In this document: positions 56,938 through 64,000 of the stretch, in pieces
How the letters are laid out: every line of letters begins with the position of its first letter
How positions within the stretch are numbered: position 1 is the stretch's first letter
Assembly: GCF_020037015.1 (NCBI RefSeq)
Contig: NZ_JAIQDE010000003.1
Coordinates: 1 to 64,000, forward strand
DNA length: 64,000 bases
Direction: 5' to 3'
Origin: Corallococcus sp. AS-1-6
Lineage (GTDB): Bacteria; Myxococcota; Myxococcia; Myxococcales; Myxococcaceae
The notes under the pieces: generated by a model
The model's input: only the letters and a program-made list of their open reading frames with translations
The model's database searches: none
Told to the model about the DNA's origin: nothing
Position numbers and translations under genes: made by a program

Positions 56938-58377
56938 TCACAGCCGCTGGAGGAAGCGCAGCAGGTCCCGCTTCTGCGCGGGGCCGAGCGACTCCGGCGG
57001 CCCGCCCGGGAACTCGGGCGGGTGCACCGGCGGCGCGCCCACGGAAGGGATGCCCGGGAGGATGAAGCGGCTGTAGGTGTCCACCGTCTCCGCGAGCGTG
57101 GCGTGGCTGTTGTCGTGGAAGTACGGCGCGGTGCGGGCAATGCCTCGCAGGGACGGCACGTCGAAGGCCTCGAACTCCGCGGGGTCGCCGCTGATCAGCG
57201 CGCGTCCGGGGTCGGTGGAGTACCACTGCGCGGCGAGCGCGGGGCCCACGATGGGCGCGCCGTTCTCATCCAGCGCGGGGTTGATGTCATCCGGATCGCC
57301 GCTCGCGGTGACCGGGATGGGGGGCAGGTCGGTGACGGCGTGCTGGCGCGTGCCGTCCGTGTAGAAGCGGAAGCGGTACTGGGGGAAGTCGACGGACGCG
57401 TTGTACTGGGGCACGACGCCGCGCTGGCCCAGGTAGGTCATGTAGGCGTACCCGGCGTTGAGGAACTCGCTGTGGGGGCGGGGGACGCGCACGGGTTCGG
57501 GCGGGCGGCCGGGCGTGACGGTGTACTGGATGTTGCCGTCGGGCTTGAGCGCGTAGAAGAGGGCGTCGTGCGTGGCGCGGTTCACGATGCGGTTGCGCGT
57601 GCGGTCGCCGTGGCAGGCCTCGCAGGCCAGGTTGTAGACGTCGCGGCCCCGCCGCTCGGAGGCGTCGAGCACGAGCAGGGCGTCCGGATCCGGGATGGCG
57701 CTCAGCGGCCAGCCGCGCTCCAGCAGCTCCGACACGAAGCGGGCGCGCGGGGAGCTGAACACGCCGCGCTCGAACGCGGCGATGCGCTGGAGCACGGCCG
57801 GCGCCACCGTGCCGCCCTCGCTGTGGCTGGTGACGGCGCTCTGGGCCTGGGTGACGAGGTCGGTTTCGCGGCCGTCGAACTGGAAGGGGCCGGAGAAGCC
57901 GGTGTCGGCGATGCTGGGCACGGCGCGCCAGACGGACACCTTGCGGTCCGGGGCGGTGATGACGTTCCCCTGCACGTCGATGACGTCCATGTTCGCGGGG
58001 AGCGGGAGCACCACGCGCACCAGGCCCTTCTTCAGGTGCTCGTAGGTGGGCACGGGGGCCGTGGGGTCATCCGCGTCGATGCGGTTGAACAGCGGATCCG
58101 CGGGGTTCCGGGCCCAGAGTTCCTCCACGTGCTCGGGCGTGAGGGTGGTGTCGTCCGCGAGCACGTGGCACGTCGCGCAGGAGCGCCCGTTGGTGCCGGG
58201 CAGGGCCTCCTGGAAGTGCCTCCTGCCGGCGGCGGCCTGGGCCACGGACGCCAGCTCCGCCTGGGACGTCGCGGGCTCGGCGGTGGCGTCCACGGAGGCC
58301 GCGGTGTCGGTGCAGCCCGCGAGCCCGGCGAGCGCGAAGGCGCCCAGGGTGCTCGCGATGAGTCGATGCCCTGCCAT
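56938..58377 (-). CDS. Di-haem cytochrome c peroxidase-like lipoprotein
   Basis: The 479-residue protein has a lipoprotein signal (ALAGLAGC) and two c-type haem motifs, CATCH near residue 67 and CEACH near residue 255. It also has VPSLRGIARTAPYFHDNSHATL, typical of the MauG/bacterial cytochrome c peroxidase group, where the His after the second haem domain and the loop Met/His ligands control redox state. Here the region between the haems carries FQFDGRETDLVTQAQSAVTS, also a group hallmark. A periplasmic electron-transfer or peroxide-reducing role is inferred; MauG-like oxidases are an alternative. The start at ATG 58377 has GGGAGGGG eight bases upstream. It faces the SRPBCC gene at its end. 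Confidence 0.85.
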   Translation of the reverse strand: MAGHRLIASTLGAFALAGLAGCTDTAASVDATAEPATSQAELASVAQAAAGRRHFQEALPGTNGRSCATCHVLADDTTLTPEHVEELWARNPADPLFNRIDADDPTAPVPTYEHLKKGLVRVVLPLPANMDVIDVQGNVITAPDRKVSVWRAVPSIADTGFSGPFQFDGRETDLVTQAQSAVTSHSEGGTVAPAVLQRIAAFERGVFSSPRARFVSELLERGWPLSAIPDPDALLVLDASERRGRDVYNLACEACHGDRTRNRIVNRATHDALFYALKPDGNIQYTVTPGRPPEPVRVPRPHSEFLNAGYAYMTYLGQRGVVPQYNASVDFPQYRFRFYTDGTRQHAVTDLPPIPVTASGDPDDINPALDENGAPIVGPALAAQWYSTDPGRALISGDPAEFEAFDVPSLRGIARTAPYFHDNSHATLAETVDTYSRFILPGIPSVGAPPVHPPEFPGGPPESLGPAQKRDLLRFLQRL

Positions 58378-58461
58378 GTGTTCCCCTCCCGGTTGCTGCG
58401 ATGGGAGGGGAACACCGCGCGCCCCGCTTCGTGTCACCGCGAAGGCGCGCGGGGGCAGACG

Positions 58462-58761
58462 TCAGTCCTTCGGGACCGGCCGCTCCTCGAATGCCTGCGG
58501 CTTGAACTCCCGGGCCAGGTGCTTGAGGACGTCCTCCCAGGCATTGAACGCGCGGAAGAAGACGCACGTCAGGCAGAAGACGAACGGGGTGCGCACGACA
58601 CCGCGGAGCAACATGAGCTGTGCGTGGGAGCTATCGGCGGGGATGTAGTCGGTCACCCGGAACGCGAGCCACAGGAGGCCCACGAACACCGGGGCGAGCA
58701 GGGTGGCGACGAACGCGTCAACGAGATGCGCTTGGAGACGTCGATCAGAAATGAAGGGCAT
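58462..58761 (-). CDS. Small two-helix membrane protein
   Basis: The 99-residue protein starts MPFISDRRLQAHLVDAFVAT and has two hydrophobic stretches, LLAPVFVGLLWLAF and MLLRGVVRTPFVFCLTCVFF, followed by an acidic/basic tail ending ERPVPKD. No known motif is seen. Hydrophobic and charged residues follow the normal order of an inner-membrane protein. An upstream in-frame start at 58908 would add about 50 residues, but the ATG at 58761 begins the typical short cytoplasmic N-terminus. It lies upstream of the di-haem gene on the same strand. Confidence 0.65.
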   Translation of the reverse strand: MPFISDRRLQAHLVDAFVATLLAPVFVGLLWLAFRVTDYIPADSSHAQLMLLRGVVRTPFVFCLTCVFFRAFNAWEDVLKHLAREFKPQAFEERPVPKD

Positions 58762-58850
58762 GCGGCTCGAACGCGAAGGAGGGGTGAAGGCAGGCACCGG
58801 GCGGCTCGACGGACCGCCCCGTGCGGATTGATTGACGAAGGGGAAGAAGC

Positions 58851-59803
58851 TCAGGACTTGCGGCGGCGGGCGCGCGCCATCAGGCCCGCGAGCAGCGCGC
58901 CGGCCCACATGGCCGGAGCGGGGGACGTGGCGCCGCAGCCCAGGCCGCCGCCGAGCAACTCGTCGTCGGGCGTGCCGCCAAGCACTCCGGAGTCGTCCGG
59001 AGTCTGGCCATTGCCGGTGCCAGGGTCCGGATCCGTGGTGCCCGGGTCCGTGGTGCCGCCGGTGCCCGCGTCCGTGCCGGCATCGGTGATGCCACCGTCA
59101 GTCCCCGTGCCGGTGCCGCCATCCGTGCCGGTGCCACCGCCCGTGCCGCCATCGGCCGGGGTCATCTCCCACGTGTAGCTCACCGCGACGCCGATGTTGC
59201 CGGCCGCGTCCACCGCGCGGACCTGGAGCGTGTGCGTCCCGGGCAGCAGGTCCTCCAGCGTGACGTTCGCCAGGCAGGCCTGGAACTCCATCCCGTCCAC
59301 GCTGCACTGGAACGTGGCTAGCGCCTCGGACGCGGCGAAGCCGAACGAGGCCACCGTCCCGGCCAGCACCGGCGGCGGCGACGTCACCAGCGTGACCACC
59401 GGCGCCACCGTGTCCACCGTCCAGGTGTGCACGGCCGGCGTCAGGTCCGGCAGACCGTTGGGCGCGATGGCCTGCACGGAGAACACGTGTTGTTCACCGT
59501 GTAGGTGCCCGCCAACTGCACCTGCGTGCGCGACCCGACGAGCGACTCCATGCGCTGGCCATCGCGGTAGAGCGTGAGCGGCGAGCGCTCGTGGTGCGCC
59601 GCCAGGGACAGGCGCAGCTCACCGGGCTCGCGCAGCCCGCCGGCCGCCGTGCCGAGCGCGGCGCGCGACGTGGGGTTGAGGCTCAGCCGCTCCAGGTCGA
59701 AGGCGGGGGCGGTGGAGGCGGCGGCGCTGGCCAGGGAGGGCAGCAGCGCCAGGGCGGACAACAGACGCAGGGGGTTGGGCAGGGGCATGGGGATTCGGCT
59801 CAT
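58851..59803 (-). pseudogene. Broken outer-membrane/MYXO-CTERM gene
   Basis: The N-terminal frame (ATG 59803) has a signal peptide and then LNPTSRAALGTAAGGL, LRLSLAAHHERSPLTLYRDGQRMESLVG, as in the first strands of OmpA-type outer-membrane barrels. It stops at 59441 after leaving sense near TYTVNN. Another frame takes over near 59486 with an Ig-like unit (VFSVQAIAPNG, HTWTVDT, TFQCSVDG, VRAVDAAGN), a Thr/Gly/Asp-rich linker and a MYXO-CTERM tail (GCGATSPAPAMW, hydrophobic helix, RARRRKS). The barrel middle is missing at the join, so an internal deletion with a frame change is the best reading. Whether the tail is expressed by itself is not known. Confidence 0.75.
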
Positions 59804-60189
59804 CTGGCTTTCGTGAGGTGGCGGACAGCAACGGCGCGACAGGGGACGAAAGCGGGACTGGCGAGTGGGGGATTTGTGAGGAGTTGATTTCGGGCTGTCG
59901 CGGTGAGGCGCGGACCCCGGGCAAAGCAAGCGCAATGCCGAGCCCGGCGCTGCTCCCCCATTCCCCGCAAATGGCATGAATTGCTGAGTTGTGTCTGGTT
60001 TCAGGGTGCTTGCTGTCCAACCTGACGGGGCGTCTTGTCTGGATTCAAGAACCAGATTCTGGAAACTGGACGGACGTCCCCGCCCGCCGGGACGCGCGCC
60101 CCGGGCGGCACCGCCTCCACGGGCCGTGCTGGCGCGATTGGTGCTTGGGTGCCTTCGCACTTTTTTCCGCGGGACCCCGGAGCAGACAC
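59804..60189 (+). other. Intergenic region with a copy of the TCCRGATTCYGGA motif
   Basis: This 386-base region has no convincing gene. It contains CCAGATTCTGGA at 60052-60063, the palindromic core CCAGA-T-TCTGG, followed by AACTGG. That lies 127 bases before the GTG of the next gene and matches the intergenic motif near 25.6, 26.3 and 26.9 kb. No clear promoter boxes were seen. Confidence 0.5.
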
Positions 60190-60468
60190 GTGATCCAGGA
60201 GCGCAAGCGAGGCCATGCCCTCTACGCACTCAACAGGGTGTTGGTGGTGGCCCGCTTCATGTCGTTGAAGGGGCATGACCCCCAGACGCTCGCGGCGGTG
60301 CTGGACGCGGCCGAGCGGCTCACCTGGTTGCTGGCCGCGCCCCAGGACGAGACGGCCCGCTACCGGCAGTGGCTCCAGGAGCTGTCCAGCCGTCACAGCC
60401 TGTGCCGAATCGTCCTCGAAAGGTTCGACTCGGACGTTCTGCCGCCGTCCTGGCTTGGAACGGTGTGA
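60190..60468 (+). CDS. Small unknown protein upstream of PPK2
   Basis: The 92-residue protein starts at GTG 60190 (MIQERKRGHALYAL) and is mostly helical, with VLVVARFMSLKG, LAAVLDAAERLTWLLAAPQDETARYRQWLQEL and a final FDSDVLPPSWLGTV. I know no family. The frame continues far upstream, but the extension crosses the conserved intergenic motif, so the GTG is preferred. The PPK2 gene starts 52 bases after its stop on the same strand, so the two may share an operon. Confidence 0.6.
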   Translation: MIQERKRGHALYALNRVLVVARFMSLKGHDPQTLAAVLDAAERLTWLLAAPQDETARYRQWLQELSSRHSLCRIVLERFDSDVLPPSWLGTV

Positions 60469-60520
60469 ATCCGCCTTCGCTCCAGGCACGCTGCCGCCCA
60501 TACCAGGAGCGAAGGGGACC

Positions 60521-61348
60521 ATGGACATCATCCGCAACGACAAGCAGGGCGCGAAGGTGAAGCTGGAGCGCATCCCCACGACGCCGCCGAAGAAGGCGGA
60601 CAAGGATGCGGCCAAGGCGGAATTCGACGCGCTGGGCGAGGAGCTGTTCGACCTGCAGGACCTGCTGTGGGGCGCGAAGATGAACTCCGTCCTCATCGTC
60701 CTGCAGGGGCGCGACACCGCAGGCAAGGACGGCACCATCAAGCACGTGGTGGGCAGCCTCAACCCACGCGGAGTGAGCGTCACCTCCTTCGGCGTGCCCA
60801 GCACGGAGGAGCGGGAGCACGACTTCCTCTGGCGCGTGCACCTCAAGGCCCCCCGGCAGGGCGAGTTCTCCATCTTCAACCGCTCCCACTACGAGGACGT
60901 GCTCGTGGCGCGGGTGAACCACCTGGTGCCGGAGCCGCTCTGGAGGTCGCGCTACCAGCACATCCGCGACTTCGAGACCCTGCTCTCCGAGCACGGCACC
61001 ATCGTCCTCAAGTTCTTCCTCCACATCAGCCAGGAGGAGCAGGAGCAGCGGCTGCTGGCGCGCGAGGAGGAGCCGCGCAAGGCGTGGAAGATCGCCGCGG
61101 GCGACTGGGAGGACCGCAAGCACTGGGCGGACTACACGCGCGCCTATGAGGACGTCTTCGCTCGCACGTCCACCCAGCGTGCGCCCTGGCACCTGGTGCC
61201 CTCGGACGCCAAGTGGTACCGCAACCTCGTGGTGGCCCGCGCCGTGGCGGAGGCCCTGCGTCCCCACCGTGACGCCTGGCAGGCCCGGCTGGACGAGGTG
61301 GGCAAGCAGAAGAAGGCGGAGCTCCGCGCCTGGCGCAAGAAGCGCTGA
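60521..61348 (+). CDS. ppk2: Polyphosphate kinase 2-family protein
   Basis: The 275-residue cytoplasmic enzyme matches the PPK2 family: Walker A GRDTAGKDGTIKHV at about residue 66, the RSHYEDVL region, an arginine-rich lid in RLLAREEEPRKAWK, and the closing SDAKWYRNLVVARAVAEAL. Such enzymes transfer phosphate between polyphosphate and nucleotides; class and preferred nucleotide cannot be fixed here. Length is typical for a single-domain member. The ATG at 60521 has GAAGGGG before it. A hairpin 38 bases after the stop is likely its terminator. The desaturase gene follows on the same strand but about 150 bases later. Confidence 0.92.
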   Translation: MDIIRNDKQGAKVKLERIPTTPPKKADKDAAKAEFDALGEELFDLQDLLWGAKMNSVLIVLQGRDTAGKDGTIKHVVGSLNPRGVSVTSFGVPSTEEREHDFLWRVHLKAPRQGEFSIFNRSHYEDVLVARVNHLVPEPLWRSRYQHIRDFETLLSEHGTIVLKFFLHISQEEQEQRLLAREEEPRKAWKIAAGDWEDRKHWADYTRAYEDVFARTSTQRAPWHLVPSDAKWYRNLVVARAVAEALRPHRDAWQARLDEVGKQKKAELRAWRKKR

Positions 61349-61385
61349 CGCACGGCCTCGCGCGTCATCCCCGCTGACGCGAGGG

Positions 61386-61406
61386 GCCCACGCCGCGCGC
61401 GTGGGC
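61386..61406 (+). terminator. Candidate terminator after ppk2
   Basis: GCCCACGC (61386-61393) and GCGTGGGC (61399-61406) pair around CGCGC. It is close after the ppk2 stop and has no U-tract. Confidence 0.5.
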
Positions 61407-61500
61407 TGCGCTGACCCGGCCATGACATGGGGATGGGACAACGCTCGCGGTCATCCGTCCCGGTGTGTCGCCGGGTGGTCACCGCTGGAGCCCTGTCCCC

Positions 61501-62508
61501 ATGGAACGAACCGCGTCGCCATCGAGCAAGGACCTCATTGCCCGCACGCGTCCCTTCGCGGCCCAGGACACCGCGCGCTCCCTCTGGGCGCTCGGCTCCA
61601 CCTACGCCGCGCTCGTGGGCGCGCTGGTGCTGGCGGCGGCCGCGCCCTGGTGGCCCCTGCGCGTCGTGGGCGGCCTCATTGAAGCGCTGGTGCTCATCCG
61701 CTGCTTCATCCTCTTCCACGACGCCATGCACGGGGCGCTCCTGCCGAAGTCCCGGTGGGCCAGGGCGCTCTTCCAGGTGCAGGGGCTGCTCACGCTCACG
61801 CCCGCGCGCATCTGGAACGACACGCACAACCATCACCACGCCAACACCGCGCGCATCGCGGCGGACTCGGCGGGCACCTTCGTCACCTGGACCACGGACC
61901 AGTGGCGCAAGGCCACCGGCGCGCAGCGCCTGGGCTACGTGGTGGAGCGCCACCCGGTGACGCAGGTGTTCGGTTACTTCACCGCGTTCCTCTACAGCCT
62001 GTGCCTCCAGCCGTTCGTGAAGAACCCGAAGCGCTACTGGACGTCCGGGCTCGCGCTGGGCGTGCACGTGGCCCTGTCCGCGGCCGTCTGGCACTTCTTC
62101 GGGCTGGGCGTCTACCTCACCGCCTTCGTGGGGCCGCTGTTCGCCGCGTACGCGCTGGGCACGTACCTGTTCTACGCGCAGCACAACTTCGACGACGTGG
62201 CCATCCTGCCGGAGGCGGCGTGGAACCACGCGGACGCGGCGCTGGAGGCCAGCAGCTACATGCGCTTCGGGCCGGTGATGGAGTGGTTCACGGGCAACAT
62301 CGGCTACCACCACGTGCACCACCTCAACCCGCGCATCCCGTTCTACCGGCTGCCGGAGGCGATGGCGTCCATCCCGGAGCTCCAGGGGCCGCACGTCACC
62401 ACGCTCACGCTGAAGGACATCGCCGGGTGCCTGCGGCTGAACCTGTGGGATCCGTCGCTGAAGCGGATGGTGCGCTACCGCGACGTGCAGGTGGCGCCGG
62501 GCGCCTGA
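61501..62508 (+). CDS. Membrane fatty acid desaturase
   Basis: The 335-residue protein carries the di-iron His boxes of membrane-bound desaturases: HDAMHG near residue 80, THNHHHAN near residue 112 and YHHVHHLNP near residue 265, with four to six membrane helices between them (YAALVGALVLAAAAPWW, FLYSLCLQPF and others). The enzyme inserts a double bond in acyl-lipid chains, using oxygen and electrons from a ferredoxin-type donor. Position of the double bond is not predictable. ATG 61501 starts MERTASPSSKDL; the frame runs further upstream without a better start. It converges on a ferritin-like gene through a long hairpin. Confidence 0.92.
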   Translation: MERTASPSSKDLIARTRPFAAQDTARSLWALGSTYAALVGALVLAAAAPWWPLRVVGGLIEALVLIRCFILFHDAMHGALLPKSRWARALFQVQGLLTLTPARIWNDTHNHHHANTARIAADSAGTFVTWTTDQWRKATGAQRLGYVVERHPVTQVFGYFTAFLYSLCLQPFVKNPKRYWTSGLALGVHVALSAAVWHFFGLGVYLTAFVGPLFAAYALGTYLFYAQHNFDDVAILPEAAWNHADAALEASSYMRFGPVMEWFTGNIGYHHVHHLNPRIPFYRLPEAMASIPELQGPHVTTLTLKDIAGCLRLNLWDPSLKRMVRYRDVQVAPGA

Positions 62509-62528
62509 AGAAGCACGGCGACGAACCT

Positions 62529-62576
62529 CGGCCCGGCGGGTCCGTTCGGGGCCCGCCCGAGGGACCCACCGGGCCG
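62529..62576. terminator. Long hairpin between convergent genes
   Basis: Arms 62529-62543 and 62562-62576 pair with one mismatch; within the loop TCGGG and CCCGA can also pair. It lies between the desaturase and ferritin-like gene stops, and fits a bidirectional terminator. Confidence 0.7.
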
Positions 62577-62581
62577 GGGTG

Positions 62582-63058
62582 TCAAGGCTTCAAGAGCGCG
62601 TGCAGGGCGTTGGCGTGCGCCTCCTCGTCGGCGAGGAGCTCCTCCAGGAGCCGCCGCGTGGTGGGGTCGCGCTCCGCGAAGTAGGGGATGAGGTCGCGGT
62701 ACGACGCGATGGCGACGCGCTCCGCCTCCAGGTTCTCGCGCAGCAGCTCCACCAGCGTCCGCCCCTCGTCGTCCCGGGTGTCACCGCTGGACATGAGTCC
62801 TCCAAGGTTGAAGTCCGGCCGGCCGCCCAGTTGCTGGATGCGCTCGGCCAGCCGGAGCGCGTGGTCCTGTTCGTCGCGAGCGTGCAGGCCGAACGCGGCC
62901 CTCATCGCGTCGTGACAGGCGCCTCCCGCCAGCAGGGCATGGCGCGTGTAGCGCCGCACACAGACCACCTTGGTCGCCAGCGCGGCGTTGAGCAGCGTGA
63001 TGCGGACCCCCAGGTCCCCCAGCTCGGTGTCGGACGGCTGCGACTGCATGTCGGCCAT
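62582..63058 (-). CDS. Ferritin-like protein
   Basis: The 158-residue protein begins MADMQSQPSDTELGD and has the helical spacing of a ferritin-like four-helix bundle, with ARDEQDHALRLAERIQQLGG containing a Glu-x-x-His pair, and LEAERVAIASYRDLI and EELLADEEAHANALHALL as later helices, also with ExxH. The layout is that of bacterioferritin or Dps relatives that use a di-iron centre. Iron storage or oxidant protection is inferred; haem ligand Met for bacterioferritin is not clear. Start ATG 63058 is preferred over one at 63049. It converges on the desaturase gene and is divergent from the helicase gene. Confidence 0.8.
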   Translation of the reverse strand: MADMQSQPSDTELGDLGVRITLLNAALATKVVCVRRYTRHALLAGGACHDAMRAAFGLHARDEQDHALRLAERIQQLGGRPDFNLGGLMSSGDTRDDEGRTLVELLRENLEAERVAIASYRDLIPYFAERDPTTRRLLEELLADEEAHANALHALLKP

Positions 63059-63269
63059 GGAAGTGCCCCCGGGCGGCTGCGTGTCCGGAAGCTGGGGGGC
63101 CCGGGCGGCGCCGTCCATCCCACCTGCCCCCGCGTGCCGGGAGCGCCGCGCCTGTCCGTCCCGCCCCCCGACGCCTGCCTCCACGCCGGGCGGCGGGCGG
63201 GGACGTTGTTCGCGAACATCCCTTGCGGCCTCCGGGGCGGAGCAGGGGGTTCGGGGTTAGTCTTCGCCA

Positions 63270-64000
63270 ATGAGCTCGAGCCCATCCAGCCGGCCGTCCG
63301 TCGTCGTGGCGGAGCTGGGGCCCACGAACACCGGGAAGACCTACCGCGCCATCGAACGGATGCTCGAGCACGACTCCGGCATCATCGGCCTGCCGCTCCG
63401 CCTGCTCGCCCGTGAGGTCTACGACCGGGTGACCGCGAAGGTGGGCGAGGGCCGGGTCGCGCTGATGACGGGCGAGGAGAAGCGCGTTCCGCCCCGGCCC
63501 GACTACTGGATCTGCACCGTGGAGGCGATGCCGACCGACCGGGAGGTGGACTTCCTCGCGGTGGATGAGATCCAGCTCGCCGCGCACCGGGAGCGCGGGC
63601 ACGTCTTCACGGACCGGCTGCTGCACGCGCGCGGGCGCAAGGAGACCTGGTTCCTGGGCGCGGACACCATGCGGCCCATGGTGCAGGCGCTGATTCCGCA
63701 TGCGTCCATGAAGCGCGCCACGCGCCTGTCGCAGTTGCGCTACGCCGGGCGCCGCTCGCTGAAGAGCCTGCCGCCGCGCTCGGCGGTGGTCGCGTTCTCC
63801 GCGGACCGCGTCTACGAGCTGGCGGAGTCGCTGCGCCGCCTGCGGGGCGGGGTGGCGGTGGTGCTGGGCGCGCTGTCGCCCCGGACGCGCAACGCGCAGG
63901 TGGCCATGTATCAATCCGGCGAGGTCCAATACCTCGTGGCCACGGATGCCATTGGCATGGGGTTGAACCTGGACCTCAACCACGTGGCCTTCGCGACGCT
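63270..64000 (+). CDS. SUV3-like RNA helicase, N-terminal part
   Basis: The frame runs to the right edge, giving 243 residues. It starts MSSSPSSRPSVVVAELGPTN, with Walker A GPTNTGKTYRAIERM and a Walker B-like VDEIQLAAHRERG. Later parts hold FLGADTMRP and VAVVLGALSPRTRNAQVAMYQSGEVQYLVATDAIGMGLNLD, which are motifs IV to VI of superfamily 2 helicases in the order of mitochondrial SUV3. Bacterial relatives of this RNA-degradation helicase occur in alpha- and delta-proteobacteria. The ATG at 63270 follows a 211-base gap from the ferritin-like gene. The C-terminal part is cut off by the window edge. Confidence 0.9.
   Translation, partial: MSSSPSSRPSVVVAELGPTNTGKTYRAIERMLEHDSGIIGLPLRLLAREVYDRVTAKVGEGRVALMTGEEKRVPPRPDYWICTVEAMPTDREVDFLAVDEIQLAAHRERGHVFTDRLLHARGRKETWFLGADTMRPMVQALIPHASMKRATRLSQLRYAGRRSLKSLPPRSAVVAFSADRVYELAESLRRLRGGVAVVLGALSPRTRNAQVAMYQSGEVQYLVATDAIGMGLNLDLNHVAFAT

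Overview
The window is very GC-rich, with long genes, dense two-component systems, sigma54 activators, MYXO-CTERM-type tails and an alternative isovaleryl-CoA (aib) operon. Together these point to a myxobacterium of the Myxococcaceae (Myxococcus/Corallococcus group). No rRNA, tRNA, CRISPR array, transposase or phage gene was seen.

Layout. 0-6.3 kb: an unknown secreted protein, then the minus-strand operon aibR-aibA-aibB-aibC-mvaS for isovaleryl-CoA made from HMG-CoA, with two near-identical AibR-type operators upstream. 6.4-10.8 kb: a sensor kinase and sigma54 activator, then a -24/-12 promoter in front of a pseudo-receiver gene and a DUF6232-like membrane protein gene. 10.8-15.4 kb: a flavin-dependent oxidoreductase, a receiver-GAF-PAS-degenerate GGDEF protein and a CHASE2 protein without an output domain. 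CHASE2 closes a coupled three-gene unit with a FecR-like protein and a 2,921-residue surface protein (16.6-25.4 kb). That protein carries 16 Ig-like repeats, TSP3 repeats, an internal MYXO-CTERM-like segment, a beta-barrel-like part and an OmpA domain. 25.8-26.7 kb: two stand-alone receivers.

26.9-36.7 kb is the accessory, conflict-type region. It holds a caspase-fold protease-like gene facing a four-gene minus-strand series: LysM/AHH-nuclease toxin, immunity candidate, CHAT protease with a SIR2-like tail, and an nSTAND ATPase with WD40 repeats. The last gene is interrupted by one in-frame amber codon where a repeat Trp is expected. I regard this locus as the best candidate for an undescribed system.

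37-48.6 kb: TetR/hydrolase pair, unknown protein, mtgA, a polytopic membrane protein, VOC protein, EEP-fold protein, small His-rich secreted protein, OprP-like porin and a HExxH lipoprotein. 48.9-50.5 kb: a tightly coupled trio with a lysozyme-like protein and a lipoprotein that may protect against it. 50.5-51.4 kb: a subclass B3 metallo-beta-lactamase very close to Stenotrophomonas L1, probably acquired. 51.5-55 kb: a second sigma54 activator (GAFTSA variant) and its PAS kinase. 55-64 kb: OsmC-like protein, SRPBCC protein, di-haem peroxidase-like lipoprotein, a broken MYXO-CTERM gene, PPK2 kinase, fatty-acid desaturase, ferritin-like protein and the start of a SUV3-type RNA helicase.

A palindromic element (consensus about TCCRGATTCYGGA) occurs in four intergenic regions. 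It belongs to a 36-bp repeat at two of them. Two 31-bp perfect palindromes of the same 15-1-15 design also occur. All functions are read from sequence by eye; no database search was run.
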